A DNA stretch of 43,750 nucleotides from an uncultured Porphyromonadaceae bacterium. Lineage in GTDB: Bacteria > Bacteroidota > Bacteroidia > Bacteroidales > Porphyromonadaceae. The notes beneath the pieces are model-generated. The model saw only the letters and a list, made by a program, of their open reading frames with translations. It had not been told where the DNA came from and did not search any database. The stretch spans positions 1 through 43,750 of the forward strand of contig CAMYAB010000013.1 in the NCBI GenBank assembly GCA_947253625.1, given 5' to 3'. This document shows positions 15,823-23,902 of this stretch, piece after piece (the stretch's first letter is position 1; the number at the start of each line of letters is the position of its first letter). The translations under genes and the position numbers were made by a program.

Positions 15823-15867
15823 AGAGCGAGGAGGGGCCAAAACAGACTTTTGACCCCTCCTCGCTCT
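15823..15867 (-). terminator. Terminator of the PD40-nfeD-floA-phosphorylase operon
   Basis: A perfect 14-bp inverted repeat, AGAGCGAGGAGGGG (15823-15836) against 15854-15867, with a 17-nt loop. On the minus strand GCTTTTGG follows. It stands 30 bases past the phosphorylase stop. Confidence 0.8.
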
Positions 15868-15896
15868 AAAATTGGTACGCTCGGTGGCGCAGTGGA

Positions 15897-16775
15897 CTAG
15901 ATTCGGTCCAGCACGATCTCGATGAGGTTGCTGAGCGAGTCCTTGTAGGTGGTATTCATGTTTTCGCTCTTGCGCCCTGCAATGATGGTACAGATGGTGA
16001 GTGCTCGGTGACCTAGGATGGCGGCAATACCGGCTAGGGCGGAGGACTCCATCTCAAAGTTGGTGATGCGTCTACCCTCATGCTCAAAGGCCATGATCTT
16101 GGCATTGAGATCCGGATCGGCCAGCCTGCCTCTCAGGCGACGGCCTTGGGGGGCGTAGAAGCCGTTGCAGGCGATGGTGCAACCATGGACGATACCTGTG
16201 CCGTCGGTGAACTGCCGAACCACCTCGTCCGGTGCCTTGACCGCATAGGGCCTCAGCCCCTTGATCTTCCAGTCCAGACCTTTGACCAGTGCGTCCTCAA
16301 AAGCGTGATCGACCACCTTGTCGGCGTCCTCATAGAAGTGCAAAACGCCATCAAAGCCGATCGCATACTCAGCGGCGACATAGGAGCCGATGGGAGTGTT
16401 GTCCTGCAGTCCTCCGCTGGTGCCGATCCGCACCACTGTGAGTGTGCGGTGGGTGTCACGTGCGGTGCGTGTGGCAAAGTCGATATTGGCCAGTGCATCG
16501 AGCTCATTCATGACAATCTCGATATTGTCACCACCGATACCGTGCGACAGGGCTGTGATTCGCTTGCCCTTGTAGGTGCCGGTGATGGTGTGAAACTCTC
16601 GGCTGGTGACATTGACCTCCTGTGTGTCGAAGTAGGAGGCGATCTTGTCTACCCGCGAGGGGTCACCGCAGATGACGAGTTTGTCGGCCAGGTCTTCCGG
16701 CTTGATGTGTAGGTGAAAGATGGATCCGTCCTCATTGATGATGAGTTCGGAGGATGGGATTACGAATTTACTCAT
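15897..16775 (-). CDS. udp: Nucleoside phosphorylase (uridine phosphorylase-like)
   Basis: A 292-residue PNP/UDP-family enzyme that cleaves nucleosides with phosphate for base salvage. Visible blocks are VICGDPSRVDKIA near residue 35, THRTLTVVRIGTSGGLQ (phosphate site), and ITNFEMESSALAGIAAILGH (ribose-binding Glu-Met-Glu). The size and the late GRRITNFEMES motif fit the uridine phosphorylase group of Bacteroidetes; base preference cannot be fixed from sequence alone. It follows floA by 13 bases and ends at a strong terminator, so it is the last gene of that operon. Confidence 0.9.
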   Translation of the reverse strand: MSKFVIPSSELIINEDGSIFHLHIKPEDLADKLVICGDPSRVDKIASYFDTQEVNVTSREFHTITGTYKGKRITALSHGIGGDNIEIVMNELDALANIDFATRTARDTHRTLTVVRIGTSGGLQDNTPIGSYVAAEYAIGFDGVLHFYEDADKVVDHAFEDALVKGLDWKIKGLRPYAVKAPDEVVRQFTDGTGIVHGCTIACNGFYAPQGRRLRGRLADPDLNAKIMAFEHEGRRITNFEMESSALAGIAAILGHRALTICTIIAGRKSENMNTTYKDSLSNLIEIVLDRI

Positions 16776-16788
16776 GCTCAGTTTTTTT

Positions 16789-17817
16789 TTAGTGTTTGTG
16801 TCTGGTCTCCTTTCCGTCCTCCTTGTCGAGTTGCTTGTCGTCGCTCTTGGTGGATGTCGGTGTGGCGATCACTTCGCGCATCTGGGTGTCGGCCTCGATA
16901 TTCTTCATCCTGTAGTAGTCCATGACTCCCAGGTTGCCATTCCTAAATGCTTCGGCCATGGCGAGAGGCACCTCTGCCTCTGCCTCAATGACCTTGGCTC
17001 TAGCCTGCTGTGCTAGGGCACGCATCTCCTGCTCTTGAGCGACGGCCATGGCTCTGCGCTCCTCTGCCTTGGCCTGTGCGATGTTTTTGTCGGCTTGGGC
17101 TTGATCCATCTGGAGTACGGCACCAATGTTTTTGCCAATGTCGATATCGGCAATGTCTATAGAGAGAATCTCAAAGGCAGTACCGGCATCCAAGCCTTTG
17201 CGGAGGACGAGCTTGCTGATGGAGTCGGGGTTTTCGAGGACGATGGTGTGTCGCTCGGAGGATCCGATGCTGGAGACAATACCCTCTCCCACTCGGGCTA
17301 GGATCGTCTCCTCTCCGGCACCACCGACGAGTTGGTTGATATTGGCACGCACGGTCACCCTTGCCTTGGCGATGAGCTGGATCCCATCCTTGGCCACTGC
17401 TGTGACGGGAGGGGTGTCGATCACCTTGGGGTTGACGGACATTTGCACAGCGTCAAAGACATCACGTCCGGCCAAATCAATGGCGGCGGCCATGCCAAAT
17501 GGTAGGTCGATATTGGCCTTGCTGGCACTCACCAGTGCATGCACGACTTGCTCCACGTGCCCTCCGGCTAGGTAGTGCGCCTCGAGCTCATCGCGTGATA
17601 GCTTGATCCCGGCCTTGTGTGCCTCTACCATTGCCTTGGCGATCACACTCGGGGGAACATTTCGGATCCGCATCAGGAAGAGCTGCCAGAGCGATATCCG
17701 CACACCCGATGCTATGGCTGAGATCCACAGGAGTATCGGGAAGTATCTGAAAAAAATCGTTAGGACAATGATGGCTAGCAAGACCATCATAGTCAGGAAT
17801 AAGGCGTATTGATCCAT
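16789..17817 (-). CDS. floA: Flotillin-like protein FloA
   Basis: A 342-residue YqfA/FloA-family membrane scaffold. An N-terminal hydrophobic hairpin (LFLTMMVLLAIIVLTIFFRYF and LLWISAIASGV) anchors it, followed by an SPFH domain (INLPF-like IDLPFGMAAAIDLAGRD, VTVRANINQLVGGAGEETI) and an Ala/Glu/Gln-rich coiled coil (AQAKAEERRAMAVAQEQEM). A polar tail rich in Lys, Asp and His ends it. FloA organises membrane microdomains and typically works with NfeD, encoded just upstream here, twice. Confidence 0.94.
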   Translation of the reverse strand: MDQYALFLTMMVLLAIIVLTIFFRYFPILLWISAIASGVRISLWQLFLMRIRNVPPSVIAKAMVEAHKAGIKLSRDELEAHYLAGGHVEQVVHALVSASKANIDLPFGMAAAIDLAGRDVFDAVQMSVNPKVIDTPPVTAVAKDGIQLIAKARVTVRANINQLVGGAGEETILARVGEGIVSSIGSSERHTIVLENPDSISKLVLRKGLDAGTAFEILSIDIADIDIGKNIGAVLQMDQAQADKNIAQAKAEERRAMAVAQEQEMRALAQQARAKVIEAEAEVPLAMAEAFRNGNLGVMDYYRMKNIEADTQMREVIATPTSTKSDDKQLDKEDGKETRHKH

Positions 17818-17838
17818 AAGATTTTACTTCTTGTGTGG

Positions 17839-18171
17839 TTAGTGGTTGTTTACTGTTTTGTCTTGATCCATACGGACGTATATCTTGTTGTTCATGATTC
17901 GGGAAATATAGATGGGGACCCCCTCTGCGATGAATCCATCCTCGGACTCAGCATAGAGAATATGGTCACCGACTCGGATATTGCCTCCGGGAGCCAGCCG
18001 ACTGCCGGAGATGCCACGCTCCCCCTTGGTGACTGTCGGTGGAATGGTATTGACGACCTCGTCCACGGTCTTCTCTAGCGAAAACTTTCGGGCAAGCAGG
18101 ATGAGAGCGACTAGGAGGAAGAGTGCAAGCAAGAGGATGCTTATGTTCAAAAAAGGAAAGCTCACGTCCAT
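17839..18171 (-). CDS. NfeD-like protein, short tandem paralogue
   Basis: A 110-residue protein with one N-terminal membrane helix (ISILLLALFLLVALILLARK) and an NfeD OB-fold-like domain. From KTVDEVVNTIPPTV onward it is nearly identical to the C-terminal domain of the NfeD protein at 18192-18701, for example RLAPGGNIRVGDHILYAESEDG against RLAPGGNIRIGDHILYAESEDG. DNA identity is also high over that part, which points to a recent tandem duplication with loss of the other membrane helices. It lies 21 bases upstream of floA and is probably co-translated with it. Confidence 0.88.
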   Translation of the reverse strand: MDVSFPFLNISILLLALFLLVALILLARKFSLEKTVDEVVNTIPPTVTKGERGISGSRLAPGGNIRVGDHILYAESEDGFIAEGVPIYISRIMNNKIYVRMDQDKTVNNH

Positions 18172-18191
18172 GGCGTTTTTCTGTAGTGTGG

Positions 18192-18701
18192 TCAGTGGTT
18201 AGTCTCTTGGCTTTCGTAGATTTTTTCGCGGTCCATGCGGACGTAGATCTTGTTGTTGGTAATCCGAGAGATGTAGATCGGGACCCCCTCGATGATGAAT
18301 CCATCCTCGGACTCGGCATAGAGGATATGGTCACCGATACGGATATTGCCTCCGGGGGCAAGCCGGCTGGAGGAGATACCACGCGCACCTCGAGTGATCG
18401 TCAAGGGGATGGTATTGACGACCTCGTCCACGGAGGTGCTTAGCGAGATCTTTCGCAGGACCTTTTTCCGGCTAAGGAGCCAAAAGCCGAGAACGAAAAA
18501 GGCCAGACAGGCCACGGCAAAAGCTATGAGTAACGAGAGCTGACCAATAGAGAGGAGGTACCAACTGATGCCGAAGAGGGTGGAGATACCGAGTATTCCG
18601 GAGATTCCAAAGCCCGGAAAGAGAAAAAGCTCCCCCAATATGAGTGTCGCCACCACCAGCGCAGCGACCAGCAAGACAAGGATCAGTAGCATGAGTGTCA
18701 T
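18192..18701 (-). CDS. nfeD: NfeD-family membrane protein
   Basis: A 169-residue NfeD of the short class without the serine protease domain. Three or four hydrophobic segments occupy residues 3-75 (including LFLFPGFGISGILGISTLF and LIAFAVACLAFFVLGFWLL), followed by the soluble OB-fold domain (TRGARGISSSRLAPGGNIRIG ... IYVRMDREKI). NfeD partners of FloA/stomatin modulate microdomain proteins. The start overlaps the end of the PD40-type gene by 4 bases. Confidence 0.9.
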   Translation of the reverse strand: MTLMLLILVLLVAALVVATLILGELFLFPGFGISGILGISTLFGISWYLLSIGQLSLLIAFAVACLAFFVLGFWLLSRKKVLRKISLSTSVDEVVNTIPLTITRGARGISSSRLAPGGNIRIGDHILYAESEDGFIIEGVPIYISRITNNKIYVRMDREKIYESQETNH

Positions 18702-19963
18702 AGGTTTTGTTCTTGTCTGATAACTTCGTTTCGGAGGGCCTTCAGCTCCTTGTAGTAGAGTTGCTCCTGCTCCTCGAGTGCGAGAATCTCTTCCGATCCG
18801 GCCCGAGAGCTCCCGCCGCGGTAGCTTTGCCTCAGCTGCGTCAGTCGCTGAAGGAGATCTTGGCGAGAAGACTCTATCCTCAGGTAGCGCTCCAGCGTCT
18901 GTCGTGCGGTTGATCGGGTCAGGTCGGAGACTCCATGGATGGGCTTGTCGGCGATAAAAAAGAGGGGCTCCGGGTCATCCACAAGAGTGGGGGATTCGGT
19001 CTCGGGTTGCACACTCAGGAGTGAGGCGACTGCTCTACCGGCAGGCTGAACGGGGACAGAGTCCAGGAGTGCTGTCGGCACCCCATCGGGTAGTGAGCGG
19101 CATACCACGTACCGAGCGAACCCATCCGGTGCCTGCCACTCAGTGATATAAGAGGCAATGCCGGATCCCTCATCTATCCGGTAGGCGTAGTCGTTGGCGA
19201 GGGTATTGATTGGCAGTGGCAATTGTTGCGGGACGAGAAGAGTGTGATTTTCGGCATCGTATCGGCTCACATAGATATCCGCTCCACCCAAGGTCCCGGG
19301 GCCGTTGTAGCTAAAGTAGAGGGTCCTCCCATCCGACATCAAGAAAGGATAGCTCACCTGACCGGCCGGATCCAGCCCGAGTATCTCTATGGGCTGAATA
19401 TGCTCCTCATCCCATGTACCATCCGCGAGGAGCGTCACCAGACCAAAGGTACTTCCGCCCTCGGTGTTGGGTAGGACGGTCCACCGCACCTGGGCTCCTC
19501 GTGCGACGTACCCTATGCTGTCACCTGTCCCCAGTGCGCCAAAGTCCTTTTGCTGTCGTGCGAGGAGCGTGCGTGTCTCATCTGCAATGATCGAGTCCAG
19601 CAGCTGGATACTCTGCTTGGCACCCAGCATTCGCTCGGCGATGCGGAGTCGGGTCATCACGGCTCCATAGGCGACTGTGTCGGTAATCTCTCGCTCACGC
19701 AGACCGTCCAGTACCTCATGAGCCTGTGCGACCTCCATGCGACAGAGAGCCACACGAGCTGCCAATAGACGGTTGGCAAAGGTCCGCTTTTGTCGCTTGT
19801 TGAGCCCACGAAGCACCTCCTCCGCAGGCCGAGTGTCTCCGGACGAAAGCGCACGCAACACCTCCTCCATAGGCGGGGGAGTAGCCTGTGCCGGTACGGC
19901 CAGTGCCAAAAGAAGCATTGCGACGAGGAGATGGGATAGTCGGTGGGGTAGTCGGTCAATCAT
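18698..19963 (-). CDS. Exported protein with PD40-like repeats and C-terminal coiled coil
   Basis: A 421-residue protein with a signal peptide (VAMLLLALAVPAQA). An alpha-helical, TPR-like part follows (EEVLRALSSGDTRPAEEVL, AQAHEVLDGLREREI). The central part has beta-propeller PD40-type strands: YPFLMSDGRTLYFSYNGPGTLGGADIYVSRYD is the clearest, given here in outline as SDGRTLYFSYNG...GGADIYVS. A Gln/Glu-rich coiled coil closes it (EEILALEEQEQLYYKELK). It is probably periplasmic. I do not recognise a named protein. It heads the operon with two nfeD genes and floA, so a link to that membrane-domain system is possible but inferred. Confidence 0.75.
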   Translation of the reverse strand: MIDRLPHRLSHLLVAMLLLALAVPAQATPPPMEEVLRALSSGDTRPAEEVLRGLNKRQKRTFANRLLAARVALCRMEVAQAHEVLDGLREREITDTVAYGAVMTRLRIAERMLGAKQSIQLLDSIIADETRTLLARQQKDFGALGTGDSIGYVARGAQVRWTVLPNTEGGSTFGLVTLLADGTWDEEHIQPIEILGLDPAGQVSYPFLMSDGRTLYFSYNGPGTLGGADIYVSRYDAENHTLLVPQQLPLPINTLANDYAYRIDEGSGIASYITEWQAPDGFARYVVCRSLPDGVPTALLDSVPVQPAGRAVASLLSVQPETESPTLVDDPEPLFFIADKPIHGVSDLTRSTARQTLERYLRIESSRQDLLQRLTQLRQSYRGGSSRAGSEEILALEEQEQLYYKELKALRNEVIRQEQNL

Positions 19964-19985
19964 GGGTCTCGGAACTTATTACAAC

Positions 19986-19993
19986 CAAAGATA
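19986..19993 (-). promoter_or_regulatory. Candidate -7 box of the PD40-nfeD-floA operon
   Basis: TATCTTTG on the minus strand fits TAnnTTTG and stands 22 bases before the ATG at 19963. Confidence 0.55.
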
Positions 19994-20108
19994 CCTAAAA
20001 AACGATACTTTGGTACAGTCCTTTTGTCCCGATCATGAGAAGTCGGTTTGCCGACTGTCGTCGCCCGTTTTTTCGGTCCCCAATCCCCAAAATGTGCGAC
20101 CGTCCTCT

Positions 20109-21155
20109 CTAGAGAGCGACGTTGAGGGTAAGGGCTTGGTGCGAATAGAGGCCTTTGGGGATCAGATGCAGACCCAGATCCAAGCGAAGGTCTACTCCAT
20201 GGTTGCTCCAGATCTGCCAAAAGCCCTGGATTTGGGTATAGGATCGATCCTGCAAGAAGGGGTTTTCTTGGTAGAGTAGTTCGCCATACTTGGCTCTCAG
20301 CTTTTGGTGTCCGGTGCCGTAGTAGGTGTAGCCCTCCAGTCCTACTCTGTGGTAGCGTGCCTTGAGCTCTGCTATCAATCCCGCACAGCGGTACGACTCA
20401 TGTGCCACCCGATCACGCTCATAGCTTCCATACACTCCGGTGGCAAAGGACAGATCCACTCGAGGGGTCGGTGCCCACTTGTACCCGACCAATATCTCCG
20501 CCTGCAGATCCTCCACCACTCCGGAGAGCACCTCGGCGCGTTGCTCCGACGCCACATGCTGCATACTCCAAGCCGAGGTGGTAAAAAAGCCATCTCGGGC
20601 ATACGAGGTGACCAGTCCGGCACGAAAACGCTCACGCACCCCGATATCCTTTTGGTTCATCCAGTTGATCCAGAGATGTGCATAGCGATCCGACGAGCGA
20701 TCATAGCCGACAAGCAGCCCGGCCATATAGGGGTTGAGGAGGTAGATCTTGGCTGTCTCAAATCTATCTGTTGTACCACGATAGGCCAGTTTTTTATCAA
20801 AGATACCGGTGGTCAGGCTCCACGCCTCTTTTTGCAGTCTGTAGTAGGCGACGGGGGCAAAGAGTGTCCGGGTGTCCGGTGTGCCGTATTGCTTGAAAAC
20901 ACTCGCCCCCAGGTGCAGAGAGTGGTGTCCTCTCCACGTCCACACAAGAGTAGGCACGGCACGGATACCCGCCACAGTATAGCCGGATCCATAGGGGCTT
21001 TGGTCGTACTCTCGGTTGTCAAAGAGTGCATACACCTCCAGACTGGTCTTGGGAGACCGCAGGCGGCTCTGAGCCACGACCGGCCTAGCTGTCGCCACAA
21101 GCAAGAGTGGCAGGAGGATGAGTAGGACTAGGCGTCGAGCAGGGGGAGTGGTCAT
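20109..21155 (-). CDS. Outer-membrane beta-barrel protein of unknown function
   Basis: A 348-residue protein with a signal peptide (LLILLPLLLVATARPVVAQ). The mature part is made of alternating hydrophobic/polar strands rich in Tyr, Trp and Gly with Asp/Arg/Asn turns, for example AGLLVGYDRSSDRYAHLWINW, outlined as GLLVGYDRSSDRYAHLWI, and VDLRLDLGLHLIPKG near the end. It ends ALTLNVAL rather than with the usual terminal Phe. This pattern suggests a barrel of roughly 14 or more strands. It follows the M23 peptidase gene after a hairpin at 21190-21221; whether it shares that promoter is unclear. Confidence 0.7.
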   Translation of the reverse strand: MTTPPARRLVLLILLPLLLVATARPVVAQSRLRSPKTSLEVYALFDNREYDQSPYGSGYTVAGIRAVPTLVWTWRGHHSLHLGASVFKQYGTPDTRTLFAPVAYYRLQKEAWSLTTGIFDKKLAYRGTTDRFETAKIYLLNPYMAGLLVGYDRSSDRYAHLWINWMNQKDIGVRERFRAGLVTSYARDGFFTTSAWSMQHVASEQRAEVLSGVVEDLQAEILVGYKWAPTPRVDLSFATGVYGSYERDRVAHESYRCAGLIAELKARYHRVGLEGYTYYGTGHQKLRAKYGELLYQENPFLQDRSYTQIQGFWQIWSNHGVDLRLDLGLHLIPKGLYSHQALTLNVAL

Positions 21156-21189
21156 TGCTGGGAATTGGTCGGGGGGGGTTATGAAAAAG

Positions 21190-21221
21190 CCCCCGACTAG
21201 GCACAGCAGTGCTGTCGGGGG
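21190..21221 (-). terminator. Terminator or attenuator between M23 peptidase and barrel genes
   Basis: CCCCCGAC paired with GTCGGGGG around a 16-nt loop that itself contains AGCACTGCTGT. On the minus strand CTTTTTC follows. It lies between two genes of the same orientation, so partial read-through is possible. Confidence 0.7.
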
Positions 21222-21274
21222 TGTGTAGGGCTATACTGTTGTCCGGGTGCTATTTTGCGCCCGGGGATATATTT

Positions 21275-22291
21275 TTAGTTGCTGACGCGGAGCGAGCGTC
21301 CCACCCTCAGTGTGGTGCGGGTGGAGATCCCATTGAGCTGACAGAGCTTGCGTACCGTCGTACCGTTTTGGCGAGCGATCTTGCCAAGGGTGTCTCCTTT
21401 CCGGATCTTGATGACCTTGATATCGCTACCGGCACCGCCTCCGCCACTGCGAGCCACTCTGCTCTTGCCCGCACTGCGAGCAGTCTGTCTGGAAAAGGCA
21501 TAGGTCTCACTGTGTGGGAGCCCGGTCTCAAAGTCGACAATCTGTGCCGGGTTGATCGGAATACCCATGAACCTCATCTCCAGGTGTAGGTGTGGTCCGG
21601 TGGAGCGTCCGGTATTGCCTCCAAGCCCTATCGGGTCACCGGCGCGCACGATGTCACCCTCTCGCACACTGTGCTTGCTGAGGTGTCCATAGACCGTCTC
21701 GAGGCCGTTGGCGTGGCGCACGACCACGTAGTTGCCAAAGCCACGACGCTCAAAGTCCACTATGCGCACTCGACCGTCAAAGCAACTGCGTACTGTGTCA
21801 CCCATTTGTAGCTTTAGGTCAATGCCTTGGTGCATACGCCTAAACCTCCGACGGTAGCCGTACCCACTATTTACTCGCCGCATCCCATCGAGCGGATAGG
21901 CAAAGTCTTTGCAGCTGATCTCATACTCGCTTGGGATATCGACTTTCTTTCCGGCAAAGGGGTTGACGAACTTGGTCCAGGAGTCCTCGCCATAGAGCTC
22001 CATCGCCGGAAACTCAAGGCTCTCCCGTGAGGAGCCACACCCGACCGACTGATTCATGATCGTGGCGTAGTCGAGTATCGTCTTTTTGTCTGCCAGAGAG
22101 CCGGCCAATAGGGTGGATAGATCCGGCACCACCACTTCTTTTGCTTCTTTGCTCAGGGAGTCACTCTTTGCGACAGCAGTGTGTCCCATCGGCATGGCCT
22201 GCTTTCCGTGGTGACCTTGGGCGACGGCCGGAGTCCCTGCCAGTATGCCCCAGCATGCCACGAGCAAGCTCGGAATTGGATTGCTTATCAT
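21275..22291 (-). CDS. M23 metallopeptidase with C-terminal LysM
   Basis: A 338-residue exported peptidoglycan hydrolase of the LytM type. After a signal peptide (CWGILAGTPAVAQ) and a His-rich linker, the M23 domain shows the zinc ligands H154-x3-D158 (HQGID) and H234/H236 (HLHLE), with NSGYGYRRRFRRMHQG around the first. A Gly/Ser linker leads to one LysM (KVIKIRKGDTLGKIARQNG) at 291-337. All expected catalytic residues are present, so it is probably an active endopeptidase rather than an NlpD-type activator. It has a long upstream region (22292-22648). Confidence 0.92.
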   Translation of the reverse strand: MISNPIPSLLVACWGILAGTPAVAQGHHGKQAMPMGHTAVAKSDSLSKEAKEVVVPDLSTLLAGSLADKKTILDYATIMNQSVGCGSSRESLEFPAMELYGEDSWTKFVNPFAGKKVDIPSEYEISCKDFAYPLDGMRRVNSGYGYRRRFRRMHQGIDLKLQMGDTVRSCFDGRVRIVDFERRGFGNYVVVRHANGLETVYGHLSKHSVREGDIVRAGDPIGLGGNTGRSTGPHLHLEMRFMGIPINPAQIVDFETGLPHSETYAFSRQTARSAGKSRVARSGGGGAGSDIKVIKIRKGDTLGKIARQNGTTVRKLCQLNGISTRTTLRVGRSLRVSN

Positions 22292-22420
22292 GTGAATTAA
22301 ATCTGCCGGATTCGCCAGTCATGCATCTGCAGTCAAAGTCTCCTTCTGCCACAGGGGCATCACTCCCGACACCGGTCCAAAACTCTACATTTATCTATTA
22401 TCTTATCCGGTACCGCCTCT

Positions 22421-22490
22421 CATCAGGCCAACGCTCCACGGTGGCTGACAACCGTCCGACTCCCAGTCGCCTAGGATAGTCCGCCTGATG
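22421..22490 (-). other. Candidate structured RNA element upstream of the M23 gene
   Basis: On the minus strand the 8-bp arms CATCAGGC (22490-22483) and GCCTGATG (22428-22421) pair exactly and enclose two short hairpins, CGACT/AGTCG (69-65 with 61-57 in the 224xx numbering) and ACGGT/ACCGT (22455-22451 with 22442-22438). This gives a three-way junction of 70 nt, 130 bases before the M23 start. GGAGCG follows the second hairpin. I could not match it to a riboswitch class. The rest of 22292-22648 shows nothing else. Confidence 0.35.
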
Positions 22491-22648
22491 ACAGGACTTG
22501 TACTTCAATCCGAAAGATACGTATTTTTTGGTTCACACCCCAAAAACGAGGGTAAAAATAGAGGCAACTTATGTTTTTTAAGGGTTATTTAAGAAAAAGG
22601 ATCCAATCCCTATGGCCCCATTTCACCAAAAACTCCTCACCACGACAC

Positions 22649-23041
22649 CTATTGGTGCATCGCTTTTTGGATGGACTCGGCTATGGCCTGCATCGTTTTA
22701 GGATCCAGACTTTGCTTCTTTCGGAAATCCATGTCACCCTCCGTGGTGATCGGGATCAGGTGGACGTGTGCGTGGTTGACCTCTAGTCCCAGTACAGCGA
22801 CACCCACTTTTCGGCAACCTGTGGCACCCTTGATCCCTCGCGCCACCTTTTTGGCAAAGGTCATCAGGCCGCCAAGCTCCTCATCGGATAGGTCGAAAAG
22901 GTAGTCCTCCTCCCGCTTGGGTACGACAAGGGTATGCCCGGGCTGTACCGGATTGATGTCCAAGAAAGCAAAGAAGTGCTCATCCTCCGCAATCTTGTAG
23001 GAGGGAATTTCGCCGGCAATGATTTTGGAAAACAGTGTCAT
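22649..23041 (-). CDS. HIT-family nucleotide hydrolase/transferase
   Basis: A 130-residue histidine-triad protein. The signature HAHVHLIP (residues 90-97) carries the catalytic histidines, and FAFLDINPVQPGHTLVVPKR is the usual N-terminal block. The HinT-like branch hydrolyses adenosine phosphoramidates; the true substrate is unknown. It starts 7 bases after greA, so the two form an operon from the promoter at 23673-23666. Confidence 0.93.
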   Translation of the reverse strand: MTLFSKIIAGEIPSYKIAEDEHFFAFLDINPVQPGHTLVVPKREEDYLFDLSDEELGGLMTFAKKVARGIKGATGCRKVGVAVLGLEVNHAHVHLIPITTEGDMDFRKKQSLDPKTMQAIAESIQKAMHQ

Positions 23042-23048
23042 TTTTGTC

Positions 23049-23519
23049 TCAGAATCCTATGTTGAGTACCTTGAACCTCAGGGTGCCTGCCGGCACCTCT
23101 ATATCCACCTCATCCCCTACTCCTTTGCCTATGAGTGCTTTGGCTATGGGGGTGGAGACGGCTATCTTGCCCTCGCGCTGGTTGCTCTCGTTGTCGGAGA
23201 CTATGGTGTAGGTCTTTTCCTTGTTGCGCTTCAGGTCGAGGATGGTCACCTTGCTGAGTATCTGTACTTTGGAGGTGTCCATCTTGGAGGTGTCCAGGAT
23301 CTTGACACTCGCCAGCTGCATCCGCAGATGAGCGATCTTGTCCTCCAGCGTCGCTTGCTTCTCTTTCGCCGCACTATACTCTGCGTTTTCGGAGAGGTCC
23401 CCTTTTTCACGGGCCTCTGCGATCTCGGTGATCACCTGTGGGCGATCAATCTCCTCGAGCTTGCGGATCTCGCTGAGGAGGTTGTTGTAGCCCTCCTCGG
23501 TCATGTAGATGTAGTCCAT
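23049..23519 (-). CDS. greA: Transcript-cleavage factor GreA
   Basis: A 156-residue Gre factor that enters the RNA polymerase secondary channel and stimulates cleavage of backtracked RNA. The N-terminal coiled-coil hairpin carries the acidic tip in AREKGDLSENAEYSAAKEKQ, and the C-terminal globular domain ends with VGDEVDIEVPAGTLRFKVLNIGF in outline (GDEVDIEVPAG). The frame is open upstream to 23678, but MDYIYMTEEGYNNL at 23519 is the family start. A hairpin at 23554-23573 lies in the leader. Confidence 0.95.
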   Translation of the reverse strand: MDYIYMTEEGYNNLLSEIRKLEEIDRPQVITEIAEAREKGDLSENAEYSAAKEKQATLEDKIAHLRMQLASVKILDTSKMDTSKVQILSKVTILDLKRNKEKTYTIVSDNESNQREGKIAVSTPIAKALIGKGVGDEVDIEVPAGTLRFKVLNIGF

Positions 23520-23553
23520 ATCTGTTTCGTTTTGTGTTGGTTTATCTTGCTTA

Positions 23554-23573
23554 CACCGGGAGCTTCGCCGGTG
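23554..23573. other. Hairpin in greA leader
   Basis: CACCGG/CCGGTG around an 8-nt loop, about 35 bases before the greA ATG. It could affect translation; no known class is recognised. Confidence 0.35.
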
Positions 23574-23665
23574 ACCGAATACCCAGTAAACAATAGCAAT
23601 TCCAAGCCGTACAGCCTGGAATCGCCTATGGGTGTGTTTACATTCCAAAAGCCCCTCCTCTGTCA

Positions 23666-23673
23666 CAAATGTA
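23666..23673 (-). promoter_or_regulatory. greA: Candidate -7 box of greA-HIT operon
   Basis: TACATTTG on the minus strand fits TAnnTTTG, about 147 bases before greA. The following GTGACAGAGGAGGGG resembles the start region of hpf (after 4164). Confidence 0.55.
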
Positions 23674-23814
23674 GACATTTATCCCGAACTATCCAATTTC
23701 CCCCGACACCTCATGGACAACCTCTGCCAAGGGCCAAAGCCGAGTGCCGGTGACCTGTTTTCGGCACTCTCTCCTCGGACAAAAAGCACTTGCCCGGGTG
23801 CACGAACTTTTTCC

Positions 23815-23902
23815 CTTCTATCCGTCTAAGCGATCGCTTCTATCCGTGAAAACTTTCGCTTCTATCCGTGAAAACTTTTGCTTCTATCCGTGAAACTCGA
23901 GG
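23815..23902 (+). repeat. 22-bp x4 intergenic repeat element, copy 4
   Basis: Units at 23815-23836, 23837-23858, 23859-23880 and 23881-23902, all starting CTTCTATCCGT; the first carries CTAAGCGATCG and the last GAAACTCGAGG. The tail TGTAAGTATCTCAATATCAA follows, then an AAGGGG...CCCC hairpin and AAAAAGGTCTGTTTTCCC (23958-23975) shared with copy 3. Confidence 0.93.
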
